Assembly: GCA_034008185.1 (NCBI GenBank)
Contig: CM067086.1
Coordinates: forward strand, 34,989,007-35,053,006
DNA from: Gorsachius magnificus
Lineage: Eukaryota > Chordata > Aves > Pelecaniformes > Ardeidae
Direction of reading: 5' to 3'
DNA length: 64,000 nucleotides
Both the position numbers and the translations under genes were made by a program. Under the pieces are notes generated by a model that was not told where the DNA came from, ran no database searches, and saw only the letters and a program-made list of their open reading frames with translations. This document shows, one piece after another, positions 50,057 through 63,648 of this stretch (positions are counted from its first letter, which is position 1; every line of letters begins with the position of its first letter).

Positions 50057-51399
50057 CTGCAAGTAAGGGTAGAAAAGCAAAAGATTAATTAACAAAATAA
50101 AATGTTTAAACCCTAAATACAACATTGTCACTCAGGTTTTTTGTGTCACCATACTGGGCAGATATAACTATAGTAAGACTTTGATGTATACACAGGTCTC
50201 TCATCTCATAAATTATGTCTTTCTGATGATGTGCATATAGCACTGATGTAGACAATAGATGCCATAAAGCTATGGCTTTACCATATAGTGTCCTGTAATT
50301 ATCTGGTGAGCAGCCCAGCTGTATAAAGTGCAGAACTGAGAGTTTATATGAATATTGGATAAACTCTGGCCATTGTTTCCATAATCATTCACAAGTTTCA
50401 CATCAATTTGCAAAAGATTAAATCCACCTCAGGGAAAAGGAAACAAACAGCTCAAAATTATGGGTGAGATTAAAATTAAACTGTACCTAGTTCATGAACT
50501 CTGCACGTCTATCTCCCAACAAAAATGCCAGGAAAGAATTCCAGTTGTTAGATGCCTGTATTAGAAACTGAAGAGTGCTTATCCAGCAATTAACAACCCA
50601 TTATAATCTAATGCCACTAACTCTAGCAAAATTCTTCTTCCACCAGTGCTGCTTCTATTAAGTAGAGCTGACAGCAAGGAAGGGCTAGCACAAGCTTTTC
50701 CATAACTGCTTTTATTTGGAAAAACTTATGAAGCATATTGAATCGATCTACCTACTATTTTTTTTTTGTTGTTATTTAAAAGGACAACGATTTTGGCAGG
50801 TAATGACTCTTACACGGATCAATGAGGGAAATACTGAAATACTTTAAGATATGAGAGTCCATCAAGAGTAAGCTGGGAAAGAAGCAAGTGAAGAGAATCT
50901 ATGTAGAAGGACTCATGCTCCTTTGATTAAAGTTTAATGGAAACAAAGTCATATTCTGTCATACTCTGTCAGGAGTTCCCTATACCAAACTGCACTGGAG
51001 TACTGGTAAGACAACAAAAAAATATAGATCATTTTCCTCTTCACATAAATAAGATATTACACTTCTTCATGTTGCTAGTAAGAACACAACCATAGAATTT
51101 GCTAAAATTTTTTGTAATGTAGATATGATCTTTGATTAAGCTTCAAATATTACATATACAGCTTCAGAAAATAATTCAAACATCATGTTCAGAAAAATAT
51201 CCACATATGCTAGGAAAAGGGGAACAATGTTGACACAGTCTCAACAAAGCAGAGCAAGGCTAAAAGTAATGAAAGAGCAATAGTAGGAATTCGGTACTGA
51301 AGCGTACGTTTGGGTTTTTTCCTTGTTACAATTTCTTTCTATTACTATCAGTTAGAGACAAACACTTTTTTTTTTTTTTGCATGAGGAACAGTACTTAC

Positions 51400-51530
51400 T
51401 CGCTCTTTCTCTTGCACTTTTTGTGTTGAAGACAGACAATGGGTTGTAATGGTTGAGAGAAGGTTCAAGGAATGCTACTGGAATTGCTGCTGCAAGAGAT
51501 GCTAAGCACTCACCAAGCGCGGGACGCTGC
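51400..51530 (-). CDS. RYR3: RYR3 exon E6 (131 nt)
   Basis: Reads (R)[20 protein letters not shown] and on to [15 protein letters not shown], then one base A of the next codon. Acceptor ATACAG, donor GTAAGT. The central block is a signature of all RyRs. The following intron (50057-51399) shows only poly-T runs and AT-rich sequence. Confidence 0.95.
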
Positions 51531-52533
51531 CTGTATATGAGACACACTAAAAATTACCTGAGAGGAAAAGTCTTTCACCAGGCTTTCAATGTCTAGCACG
51601 CATTATAAAGCAGTGTTAACATTTATTGCTGATTTATTTTATCTTTTTATTACATTCCGAACTCTTTGACAATTTTGAAAAATTATTTCTTACATGAACA
51701 AAATACTGGAAATTACAGTGGTACAAGAAACACACAATTTTTTAAAAAATAACCTCCACCAAGTATTGTATATTGAAGGTAAACTGCTCCACAGTGCAAC
51801 TGCGTGACTACAAACTACATGTCTAGAATATGCACAAAGAACAGATTAGTAACTGCATATTCTTATTATATCTTCGGTTTGCTTAAACAAGGAGCAAATG
51901 CATACAATCGATAGGAATTTGTTTTGGCAGTCATACCTATTTCACGATTTCACTTCTTTTCTCTCTATAAAAACATATATATTTCTTTTGCTTCACACAT
52001 TATACCATTTACATAGTCAAATAATGAGAAACACTAATGCTACTTATTGCAGACTTGATTTCATGACTTTGTGGCATTCTGTGCAATGTGTTCTGAAAGG
52101 GGCGATTCTGCACTTCTACCCACAACCTTCCCATGTTCCTATTTGTCTGTTCTGTGCTAGCACTGAAACTCAGATAGCATCTTGATAAGCTGCATGAAGG
52201 AGCTGGTGCAGATAAAAATAAACCTCACCATAAAACCAAAATTAACCAAGCCAAACCAACAGCAACAAAACATGCTTATCATCTGGCTGCATAAACACTA
52301 TTTACCAGAAAAAAAGAAAGGGGTGGATGAAGGTGCAAGGGACAGACCTTTTCAGGATAAGAACAGACTTGCATCGGCTTAAAACTAAAGCTAGGGTACT
52401 CTCTTGAAGTTCGGAAGCACTGTTTCTGCAAGATGCCTTACAGATTTTGTTACACTTGACATACTGTGTGGATAAAGACAGCACACACCTTTCATCCTTT
52501 GAAACTCCATGGTAGTTTTTTGGAATAGACATG

Positions 52534-53002
52534 GACCCATTGGAGCGGGCCCAGAAGAGGGCCACAAAAATGATCAGAGGGCTGGAGCACCTCTCCTACG
52601 AGGAAAGGCTGAGACTCAGAGTTGGGGTTGTTCAGCCTAGAGAAGAGAAAGCTCCAGGGAGACCTTATTGTGGCCTTTCAGTACTTAAAGGGGGCTTATA
52701 AGAAAGATGGGGACAGGCTTTTTAGTAGGGCCTGTTGTGATAGGGTAAAGGGTAATGATTTTAAACTAAAGGAAGGCTGATTTAGACTGGGTATAAGGAA
52801 GAAATTTTTTTACAGTGAGGGTGGTAAAACACTGGAACAGGTTGCCCAGAGAGGTAGTAGATGCCCCATGCCTGGAAACATTCAAGTTCAGGTTGGATGG
52901 GGACTCTGAGCAACCAGATCTAGTTGAAGATGTCCCTGCCACTGAAGGGGGGTTGGATTAGATGACCTTTAAAGGTCCCTTGCAACCCAAACTATTCTTG
53001 AT
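52534..53002 (+). mobile_element. CR1 LINE 3' fragment
   Basis: Begins at ACCCATTGGAGCGGGCCCAG and runs through the end of the CR1 ORF to GGTCCCTTGCAACCCAAACTATTCTTGAT, with a decayed tail. It has indels relative to the other copies (an extra GAGACTCA near 52610-52620). Antisense in the 6.7-kb intron between E5 and E6. Confidence 0.88.
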
Positions 53003-54800
53003 CAACTTCCAGGAACAGCAACAATCTTTTTAAGATTCCTTTGTGTCAACAAAGCCTTCCTCATTGGAAGGCCTAAAGTCAAAGATTGTGACCCATCTAC
53101 TACCTCATCTACAGCTGCCTATGTCAATTTTTATTTCACAACCATGTTGGAATGTGAGGAGATATGCAAATATATACCCTCCAACTTCTTCTGTTTCAGG
53201 AGAAACAAAAGAAATTGGCAAAAGCAATGGCCTTACAGAATTGAAAAACATTAGGAAAAAGGATTTTTGTTCACTTGGGTATTTCACGTAACATGATTCA
53301 CATAGTATTACTCTATTTCAAGGGTGAATGCTCATCCATTCTCTCTACAGAATTACTAAAGTCTAGTGTTGGTTTACTGCCATCAAAGAAATGGAAAATG
53401 CAGAAATCAATTACCACAAAATGAAAAAGAAACTATGTGCTCCCCCGTATGTCATTTTCCTTAAGTTCTGACCATCCATATATTGTGTATTTTGTAACAG
53501 AACATATGATGCATTAGTGTTACAGATAGCAACCACAGAACATTTCATTAAAAAACAAATTTTTGATAATGTTAGAATTCCTCCTATATTTTAGAGCACA
53601 GCAATATTCTCTTCCAATTTGAATTGTAATTAAATATATTTCAGAAATTTTCCTAAACAGGAAACTTTATTACAACTTTGCCTTCTGTTGGATCAAGAAA
53701 AATTTGCTGTGCATATATATATGTATGTACACAAACACATATTAAGAAGTAATTTGAAAAAAACTAAGATCAAATGCCCTGAGGTTATTTAATCACATGC
53801 ATGACAATGTCATAATGCATACCCATCTTTCTGTATAAAAGGAGGATACCAAGCAGCCGAAAGAAGAGAAAGCAAACAATTATACAACAAGGCTAAGAAA
53901 ATTACTCTAAGTGCACAGATAATTTCTGTCATATTGAAGTCCTAAATATGAGAAAGCAAGGGAAAGCCTCTAATTTTGCTGGATAGAAATTAGAAAAGAC
54001 AGAAAGAATTTCAGAGCATATAGTCACTGACGTAAAAAGCAAATAATGTAAAATAAATCACTCAGGGAACTGAGAGGTTCAGCAGAATGAACAAAGTAAA
54101 AGGTACTTAAAGAAAAACCAGATGAACCCTTTAGACAAAACTTGTTAGGAAGACGACTAACTAGAAACATTCACTCCAAAGAATGCAGAAGAACTGTCAG
54201 AGGCTGATGACTTGTGCAATTCTTGGAGGAAGTGGAAAACACTTGAAACTTAACCAAATCAATCTAGACTTTGAAAAACCAAAGCAAGATAAAATAACAC
54301 CATCTGATGGTAGTCATGAAGAAGCATTTCCTATTATACCATTGTTATAACAGACTTCCTTGCATCTTTGGCAGTCTTCGTTTTGAGAAGCCCCTAATAG
54401 GTTAAAGTGAAGTGTTAAACTGAACTATCTGGATATGTTCTGTATGACTGAATACAGCAGTTCATTTTGTCATATTTAATAACATACATTAAAAAGGTGC
54501 TATAATTTCTTAACTTATGCAAAAGTTTGTATTTCTTATTATTAACATAGATATTTCATTATTTGCGCTAAAAAGCCTTTGTAAAAGTGTTTCTATAAAC
54601 TAACCAGGAACAGACCAAGACACCATAAAGGGACATACAATCTCTGGGTACTGAGTATGAAAAGGGAGTTTTCAACCCCAAATTTAGGATCTAAATTTCT
54701 GATGCAGTGAATTAAAAGAAATGGATATCTGGGTACAGAATTCATAGTCAGAATGCCTATAGCAATACTACACTTGCCACTACAGCACTGGGGCTCAAAG

Positions 54801-56385
54801 TCATAGAACAGAATCAGAATCATTAGGTTGGAAAACACCTTTAAAATCATCAAGTCCAACTGTACCTGTCCACTACTAAGCCATGTCTCTAAGCACCACA
54901 TCTACACATCTTTTAAGTACCTCCAGGGATGGTAGCTCAACCACTTCCCTGGATAGCCCATTCCAGTGCCTGATAACCCTCTGGGTAAAGAATTTTTTCC
55001 TAATATCTAATCTAAACCTCCCTGGCACAACTTGAGGCCATTTCCCCTTGTCCTATCACTTGGGAAAAGAGACCAACACCCACCTTGCTACAACCTCCTG
55101 TCAAGTAGCTGTAGAGGGCTAGAAGGTCTCCCCTCAGCCTCCTCTACTCCAGGATAAACAACCCCAGTTCTCTCAGCTGCTCCTCATAAGACTCACTTTG
55201 TTGCCATTCTCTGGACATGCTTTAGCACCTCAGTGTCCTTCTTGAACTGAGGGGGCCAAATCTGAACACAGTGTTCAAAGCGCAGCCTTACCAATGCTGA
55301 GTATGGGGGGACGATCACTTCCCTGCTCCTGCTGGCCACACTACTCCTGATACAAGCCAGGATGCTGTTGGCCCTTTTGGCCACCTGGGCACACTGCTGG
55401 CTCATATTCAAGCAGCTGTTGACCAGTACCCCCAGACCCCTCTCTGCCAAGCAGCTTTCCAGCCACTCATCCCCAAGTTGTAGCATTGCATAGGGTTGTT
55501 GTGACCCAAGTGCAGGACCTGGCACTTGGCTTTGTTGAACCTCATACAACTGGCCGCAGCCCATCGATCCACCCCATTCAGGTCCATCTGTAGAGCCCTC
55601 CTACCCTCAAGCAGATCAACACTGCCACCCAGCTTAGTGTCATCTGCAAACTTACTGAGCGTACACCCAATCCCCTCATGCAGATCATTGATAAAGATGT
55701 TAAACAGAACTGGCCTCAATACTGAGCCCTGGGGAACACCACTTGTGACTGGCCTCCAACTGGATTTAACTCCATTCGCCACCATCCTTTGGGCCCACAC
55801 AGTTTTTTACCCTATGTGATGGCACTCAAGATGATCTGCTCCATGACCTTCCCTGGCACCGAGGTCAGACTATAGCCCCCTGGATCCTCCCTCTGGCCCT
55901 TCTTGTAAATGGGCATCACATTTGTCAACCTCCAGTCAAAAGGAACTTCCCCAGTCATCCAGGACTGCTGATAGATGATGGAAAGGGGCTTGATGAACAC
56001 CTCTGCCAGCTCCCTCAGTACCCTTGGGTGGACCCTGTCTGGCTCCATGGACTTGTGTATGCCTAATTGGCCAAGGTGGTCACTAATCATTTCCTCTTGG
56101 ATCATGGAAGCTTTGTTCTACTCCCCTTCCCTGCCTTCTGGCTCAGCTGGGAGAACAGCTGACCTTATTATTAAAGACTGAGGCAAAGGTGGCATTAAAT
56201 ACCTCAGACTTATCCTTTGTCACTATGGTTCCCCCTTGCATCCAGTAAAGGATGGAGATTCTCTTTGGCTCTCCTTTTGTTGTTAATATTTACAGAAACA
56301 TTTATTATCATCTTTCACGGAATTGGCCAATTTAAGTTCTAGCTGGGATTTAGCCCTTCTAATTTTCTCTGCATGACCTAAGTTG
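54801..56385 (-). mobile_element. CR1 LINE, 1.6 kb, degraded
   Basis: Minus-strand copy in the intron between E5 and E6. The 3' end near 54801 has only imperfect tail repeats (TCATAGAACAGAATCAGAATCA). Coding remnants: 56105-55812 ([20 protein letters not shown]), 55800-55408 ([30 protein letters not shown]) and 55564-55193. The pieces are in different frames, with deletions relative to the 33341-35645 copy, to which it is clearly related. Confidence 0.9.
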
Positions 56386-57179
56386 CCAAGGACTACTGCA
56401 TTTTGCATCCAGTCCTCAACATTTTTGAAGCACAGGGACATTTAACGAGGAAAGGTCCACAGTGAAATCAGAAAAATCTCCAACATCCTAAACAAGCTAA
56501 ACACTCTTTGTACAAAGGATAAAACCCCTTACAATTAAGTTTTTCACAACAAGGCAGCAGCAGCAACCCAACTTAGCCCTGACCCCTAGCAGCCTGGAGC
56601 CTTGTAGAATCAGCCGAATTATTTCAGCCATGAGAAGTGATACTCACCTATGAAAAGTGAACTATGACATCCTGCAATGGAAGGTAAAAATTCTTAATGT
56701 CCCTGCCAAAATTCGCTAGGAGAAAAACTGCACTTTGATTCTGAATCTCAGCATTGTTTAACTTGAATAACTGTTCGAGTCAGCTCAATCATTCACTTCT
56801 AAGTTTTGCTGAAATATTGAGCAGTGTGTTTGAAATCCTACCTCCCACCTAGACACTGATGTCTGCCTACAGCCCTAATTTAAGAGCCTGACTGAGTCTA
56901 GTGAAAACCAAACTAAATGAAATCTACAGTTGGAAACATTTCACACAGCCTTAGGAGACTAATTAATTTCCTCAGATACATCTGATCACTCTTCACTTCT
57001 AAGTTGACAATTCCAGTAGGAAAAGGTGATGCTGTTAACATCAACATCTAATGTAACTGTCCAGTACTTATAGCTCTTGCCAATCAAGTTGAGGCCTGTG
57101 CTGTGAGCTCTTCTCATCAAAAGGCAACTCAAAGACCTTTTACTTCATGCGAGTAGACCCTGACCACTAGTTAGAATAG

Positions 57180-57430
57180 GGGTAAGGCACTTCCTATTTT
57201 GCCTATCAGATTTGCGCCAAAGGGTATTTAACATTTTCAAGCCCAAAAAGTGAAAGTATAACTTTGTAATTTAGTGATAGACATATAAATGACTGAATGT
57301 GGACATATAAAAGAATGAGCTTGTGCACACATGGAGAGTGGGAGGAAAGAGACAGTCTGTTCATCAGACTGCTCTTGCATTTTGCATCAAAGAAATACTG
57401 AATAACCTCTGGAAGGAAGGCTGTGGAGAC
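57180..57430. other. possible LTR-like stretch (weak)
   Basis: Contains TTGCGCCAAAGGGTATTTAA, a TATA-like ACATATAAAAGAATG at about 57303-57317 and GCATCAAAGAAATACTGAATAA further on. This resembles the promoter-to-U5 order of retroviral LTRs on the plus strand. I do not recognise the family, and no terminal repeats were found. The rest of 56386-58240 shows nothing else. Confidence 0.25.
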
Positions 57431-58240
57431 CAGCTTTCTTCATACTAGGCAAAGCCTCTCCTAACCAGATTAGAGAGTTGTATTTCCTTCACTTTTGTCT
57501 CTCTCAGGCCCTGTGGACCTTAAGATTTTCATTATAAGAAAGATCATGAAAAGCACCTAACCTAAAGCCTTCAGAAGCATAAGTAAGGGTTATGACTACT
57601 TTGTCTCCTTGTGATAGACAGACCAACAATTAGGATTCTCTTTTCTGAAGTAGCAGATATGGATTTGAGCCTCTTTTAATGGAAGAGGATCTAAAATCCA
57701 GGGCTTAGAACATATCACAGCAAGATGCTTAAAGGAATTGTAGACCCTACTCTTTTTAAAATGCAAGTAACTGGTAAAATGGGTTCCTTTGTACAGTTAA
57801 AGGCTGTCAGAATGCTCTACATATGCTCAGGATTTTATGCTCAGGACAACTATTTTGAGAACTCTGTACAGACTTAGGTGAGAGACAGACAGAGCCTACT
57901 TAGTATTCAGCCTACTTACCACAGTAACATACAGTAGCCAAACTTTGGGAACCTTAATGGCAACTCATGGAAAAATTTAGTTTTCCCTATGGGAAAAATA
58001 AACTCCCTGCAGATACACTGCCATATGCAGGATGAGTTATTTGCTCTTATTTAGTTTCGAGTTGGGCTTTTTTTGTGTGGAATTGAACTGTAAGATATAG
58101 GCACCTACATACCCATTAAAATGTATTTTAAACGTGCTCACACTATTTTGGATTCACCTTTCATTCAAGCTGCTTTATTACCTAAACAACACACTCCTAA
58201 AGAAGAGAAAATTTTACATGCTGAGTTTTTCACTCAATAC

Positions 58241-58322
58241 CTTTCAACATAGATGTTCTTCCCAGTCCCAAGGGAATAGAGGCTACAAAGAATTCTGTAA
58301 CACGAAACTTGTACATCACCCA
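58241..58322 (-). CDS. RYR3: RYR3 exon E5 (82 nt)
   Basis: Reads (L)[26 protein letters not shown](R). It is too short and too split to give a long ORF, but the frame joins E4 (T|TG) and E6 (AG|G) exactly. Acceptor TTCCTCTAG, donor GTATTG. It is followed by the largest intron of the window (51531-58240, 6.7 kb), which holds two CR1 copies and a possible LTR-like stretch. Confidence 0.93.
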
Positions 58323-58854
58323 CTAGAGGAAAATAAGAAGTAGACTATCAGTATTTATTCAACTAAAGACTACTTTCCAAATATTAAACATCTGTTTAAG
58401 GCAACCTGATAAATGGTGCCTAAAACTTTTAGCATACTTATCACTGAACATTCTAAGCTGTCAATACTCCACATGTGTTACTTATCTTCAGTTTCTCTGA
58501 TACCTGGTGTGTCATCTACATTAATTCCAAAACCTAACAGATCATCAGACATTCCAAGAGGCCAGTAGATACTTTCTACTAAGATATTGCAGATTGTAAC
58601 ATTTGCAGAGTACAATTTTAACCACATCGGTTTGTGCCTAGCCTCTAGGAACATGATCTAAAGGCTCCCCACCTTTTTAAAGAAAGTCTTTTTATGGCTA
58701 TCAGTCTTCTAATTATCTTCTGCTTTGGAACTGTGGTCACCCAAATATATACCAAATTTTGGAACAGCATATTGCTGAATCTCAAGGAGATTAAATTATG
58801 CTAAAAATAATGAAAAAAAGAGGTTTTCAAATGTAAGAAAAAAAACCCACAAGG

Positions 58855-59020
58855 AATCTAATGATCAAAAATGTCATTACTGGAGATGTACAGGTTAAAC
58901 AAGACATGACGTAAGTCTCCCACCTCAAGTCACTGGAGGGAGAGTTAGGTCTCATGCTAGAACTTTCAATTTCTTAAGTCCATTTCCATACAAGAACTAA
59001 AAAAATAAGGAGTTGTCTCC
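58855..59020. repeat. 160-bp duplicated intronic sequence, copy 1
   Basis: From AATCTAATGATCAAAAATGT through GGAGATGTACAGGTTAAACA, CACTGGAGGGAG, ACTTTCAATTTCTTAAGTCC to AAGGAGTTGTCTCC. Copy 2 is at 60743-60903 in the same orientation, roughly 85% alike by eye. Lies in the intron between E4 and E5. Family unknown. Confidence 0.85.
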
Positions 59021-59371
59021 TTTAACCTAATGAAATAAAAATATGTAACAAAAGTAAGTATAATGTAGTTTTCTATACAAAACTAGTCTCATCCACACAG
59101 TTGGTAAGAGAGCACTTAAATTGGAAATTTTAATTTCTCTCTCTTAATGAATGTTTGGAGAAATATTGTACATGATTAACTTGAAACTTACTGAGTATTA
59201 CTTTTAAACATTCAGTAGAAATAAGGTACTATGCAGCTAATTTCAGATTTAATGCTGGAAATGTGTGTGTTACTAAAACCAGAATTTCATCCTTCAAATT
59301 CATGCAATTATTGCTAAAGTGTTTGTATTATTATAACACAATACACTTAAAAATTAGAATAAACTACTTAC

Positions 59372-59610
59372 ATAGCAAATCAATTCCAAACTGATATTGT
59401 GAAATATGTTCAAAAATTGATGTCAAAATCGGTAACAATGCTACTGTAGTATAATTGATATTCTGTGAAACACCCTTGATTTGTGTTCGTGAATGGGTAA
59501 ATTTTCCAAGTTTAAGATTTTCTGATGTTTTTTCCAGGTCTTCAGCTGCATTTTCAAAAAAGGCACGCAATCCAGCTTTAACAAGCTCAGATCCTGATTT
59601 CATAACAGTT
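59372..59610 (-). CDS. RYR3: RYR3 exon E4 (239 nt)
   Basis: Reads (R)[28 protein letters not shown] and continues through [25 protein letters not shown] to FGIDLL. This is highly conserved in RyR3. Phase 2 in, phase 1 out; donor GTAAGT. The next intron (58323-59371) holds the second copy of the 160-bp repeat at 58855-59020. Confidence 0.95.
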
Positions 59611-60630
59611 CTGAAAAATAATAAGGGAAAAATATTAACTTTGCATTGATCTTTAGTAGTTGTATAGATACATAAGTACATGTTAGTTACAGTCTATCAG
59701 TCTTTGAAGACACACATGTACCAGTGAACTTTGCATTATGAACTGAAAAAGACAGTTACATATAGATAGCAGTACAAGCAACAACTAGCTTGGAGTATTT
59801 CATACAAAATAATAACAAAGAACTTGCTTCCTCAGTCTTGTCTTTGCAGTTTTTTGTGATCTGCTTTCAAATTAGATAATGCCTTCTCAGCAAATGTCAC
59901 AGGTGGTGAGAAAGCTCCTCTGTACAATATGCTCAAGAAAAATAACTCTTAATCCCTAAATGTTTATGGGAGTCACAGTAACTAGGTATGCAAGTCAGGG
60001 TACATGCTTCAAAGCACCCTAAATCTAGAAAATGCAACTGCAATATCACCATCGCAGTCCCGTTCCTTAATTATTTTTTTTTCTTCACTCTTCTCCAATC
60101 CCTTAATGAAGCTTTCTAGTGTTGTTATTCACAAGGATTTCATTGTCAGGCTGCTGTATACATAACCAGGCCAGAAAACAACTCAAATTAGAAAACTATC
60201 CTGGCCTGTGTTTTAATCTACATAAGCATTTCAATGGTAAACAGTAAAAGTTAGCAAATGTAACTATGCTCATTTATTAGTACATTGTGCATACTTCTAA
60301 TGGCAAACTAAACTGTCTCAACATCTACAGGTATCAGTACTTGCAGTTCTAAAGTTTGTCTCATTTATATCTCCCAATAAAGTCTTCATATGCCCTTGGA
60401 AAGGGTGACAAAAGTTTTCAATGTTTTAATAACAGGCACTGAACAGAAAAAAGTAGATGAAACCCTTTAGATGAAATCTGCTAATATGGAGGTCCACATC
60501 TGAATTATTGATACTGCTAGTATCATTAGTTACAAATAAGGAACAAAAAATACAGAAACAATCCAACTGCTCCGGAAAAGCACTGCAACTCCTACGTAGT
60601 TTGTAGTTGGTACAAATGTTGCAAACCTAC

Positions 60631-60691
60631 CTTGTGTCAAGAGACTGAGCTAAGATGTGCAGGCAGTTCACCATTGTAGCAGAATCACTAC
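60631..60691 (-). CDS. RYR3: RYR3 exon E3 (61 nt)
   Basis: Reads (G)SDSATMVNCLHILAQSLDT(R). The frame joins E2 by a split GGT Gly codon and E4 by a split AGA Arg codon. Acceptor ACCAG, donor GTAGGT. The following intron (59611-60630) shows no recognisable element. Confidence 0.92.
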
Positions 60692-60742
60692 CTGGTTAGA
60701 AAGAGATACTATGAGAGCACAATAGTATAGAAAATATAAGAT

Positions 60743-60903
60743 AATCTAATGATCCAAAATGTCATTATTGGAGATGCACAGGTTAAACAAGACAAGACAT
60801 AAGTCCGCCACCTCAGATCACTGGAGGGAGCTTCGTTCTAGAACTAACTTTCAATTTCTTGAGTCCACTTCCATACAAAAACTAAAAAGAATAACTAGTG
60901 TCT
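60743..60903. repeat. 160-bp duplicated intronic sequence, copy 2
   Basis: Same sequence as 58855-59020, in the intron between E2 and E3, 1.9 kb away. It has small indels relative to copy 1 (for example it lacks AGTTAGGTCTCATG). No LINE, LTR or tRNA-like promoter motif seen. Confidence 0.85.
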
Positions 60904-61372
60904 ATTTATGGCTCATTTTCACCACTTGACCCCCCAGCATTCTGAACTTTTTATCTCATAGTACCTACATTTCTTCATAATTTTCTTACCAATTCCTTTG
61001 GAAAAGATATGTTATTTTTCCCCACATCCCCCTAGTTTATTGGGAAATTAATCTAGTGGTTTCAACATTTGGATGACGGAAATCAAAACAATTAGTGTAA
61101 GAAGAGTTTGGAAAAATTAATAGTAACTGCAAAGGCATGAGATTTTTTTTAAAGGAGTCTGAAAATCCTAAAAGCTGCTATTTCTTCCTGCTCCTATACT
61201 TTACATATTCTATTAACTTTTAGCTTCAGAGCCATGTTCAAATGCACTCACTAATTGTACTGGAAGTTTATGCATAATTTTATAGAATTTTGCCTATATG
61301 AGGTAAAATAGAAGCAATGGTTATACATTCCTTATATTTTTAACTTTATCAAGATCTTTCTCAACAACTTAC

Positions 61373-61422
61373 CAAAAAGTGAGATCCTATGTCTAACAAG
61401 AGCAGCTAGTTTGCAGAACAGG
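61373..61422 (-). CDS. RYR3: RYR3 exon E2 (50 nt)
   Basis: Short exon reading (S)LFCKLAALVRHRISLF(G), a strongly conserved RyR segment. Begins in phase 2 and ends in phase 1. Acceptor CTTTAG, donor GTAAGT. The next intron (60692-61372) carries one copy of a 160-bp repeated sequence described separately. Confidence 0.93.
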
Positions 61423-62449
61423 CTAAAGTTGAAAAGAACAGAAAGAGCAAGACAGGACAAGACAAGATTAAAGACTTATTTAGAATATGAGGCAAATAGC
61501 AGTAGAAACATGAAAGAGAAAACACAACATAGTTCCTGGAAAGCGTATTTTGATTCATACATGATGATAACAGTCAAATAACTGCATTAAGCCAAAGAAC
61601 TTCTTGAAGCTTCTGAATTCTATAATTTTCTAAGCTTCACTACTTCAGAGATGATTTGAAATGTGAAACTTTCTTGTGATTACAGTGGTTTCCAACAATT
61701 GCATATTATATAGTTCAGTCATTCTTTATGACAATTATTTCTGAATAAGAATTTTTTTTTGTAAAACCAAGAAAAAATGAGTAACATTTTAGTGGTTTAC
61801 TTGGCATTCTGCAAGAAACTAATGTTACAAATACTCATACTATTTAAAACAATTTGCAAATATATTCTTTTGTAAATAAATAAAATCTGTGTTTAGCCAC
61901 TGCTGATGATAAGGTGAATCCTGAAATATATAGACTAGAAGAGCTTCTGGCAAGTATGTCAGAAACTAACATATCTAACCTATCCATCAAAATAATAGGA
62001 TAATTAAAAGAAAGGAAAAACCACCACCAATCTAAAGATTAAAGGGGCTACTTTAACTCCTAAATACAAAGACAGCTAGGCAGACTTGTTTATCATCTGT
62101 GCTATGCTTTACAAATGTAATTAGGAAATAACAAGATGAAGCAAAGACACCTCAGGAATTGGTATGGCCTTTTACTAACAACAAATTGTCATTGTTATCT
62201 TCACAATAGTAAAGAAATACTATACTTTCTACAAGATGAAAATAATTGATAGTCACTTTTCTCAATGAAGAATGGACAAAGAACTGTAAGATATTTCTGA
62301 ATTTATAATAGCAGATATGCAGGCTAGACATCTAACTTCCTTCAAGTGCCACTGTAATGTTGTTTTGTAAGCATCTTTCTAGCTTTATTAAGCTGACCTG
62401 ACTGACTTCAGGGAAGTAACAGGATTATTCGGAGAGGAAGCATGAAATT

Positions 62450-62474
62450 GAAATGAAATGAAATGAAATGAAAT
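62450..62474. repeat. (GAAAT)5 microsatellite
   Basis: Five perfect GAAAT units, preceded by a variant GAAATT. In the intron between E1 and E2. Confidence 0.97.
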
Positions 62475-63648
62475 TTCCATGCTCCTGAAGCTGAACTGGC
62501 TCCCTCAGCTACTGGAGGACTGTCTTGTATATTTGTATATAATATATCTGAAAGCTCAGTAAAGCAGAATCTTAGGGACTTAATGCTCACTCTTATAGGC
62601 AACTGCTATGTAAGGACTACCACTCATCTAGAAGATGGAAACAAATGGGTAATAATAATACAGGGAAACGCAAAAATACATTGGAAGATCAACTGAAGAA
62701 TCAAATCCAGGAAGTTCAGTGCTAGGCCTGATCTTATGTAACAACGAGCAAGCAACCTTTACTTTCAAATTTTATATCTACCCTTCTGTTGGAAAATGTA
62801 ATCAACTCTGGTCAACATAGTGAAGGAAAACAAAAGAAATCTGAGAGACTGACAGTTAAAGTAAGAAAGCATGAGAGTAAAATACAGTTTGAAAGATTAT
62901 GATACAAAATTCCTTAAAGAAAATAACTGGCAGCACACCTTTAAGTGGGAGAAATAAATTGGCAACAAAAATGTTAGATGACAGTCATAGTTAAAAACAA
63001 ATTAAATATTATTTTTTAAATGTTAATTGCAGAAAAATTAAATTCTTATTTTTGTAAAGGCAACACATTATAAATTAAAAGGCAACTGTCTCTTTTTAAT
63101 TGAGTTTTCTAGAATAACTTCGAGTCAAATGGCTGATTCCAACCAGATCTGAAACAGTACAGATGTCTAAAAACTATTACATTCCAGCAATTTTTGTGTG
63201 GGGGCAGAAGTAATTTTGTAGAAGAGGGATAAATTACCCCTAACAAGCCGCATCATGGTATTTTCACATTTTTTGATATCTGAAAATTTAAACGTGAGAC
63301 CATTTAAATGACCCAACAGTGGGATAAGCTTCAACCAGAAACTGCCATCAACACTGAAACACAAACCCATCAGAAACTAAGTTTTATTAGTTCCATTGCT
63401 CACAGAATCATTTGGTTTTTATGTTATCATCCACGATTATATATTGTAATATATGTTATTAGCATATATATTTAGTTCTTTAATGATATAAAGAATATAA
63501 AGTGAGGAATTCTACTCACTGCCACTGATACAGAATATTCACTTTCTATCTGAGGAAACTGAGCTTTTGAACTATGTCTTTAATCTAAGAACAGACCTTT
63601 AATTATCTATATGGAACCCTCCTGTGTATATCTTAATTTTCTACTTAC

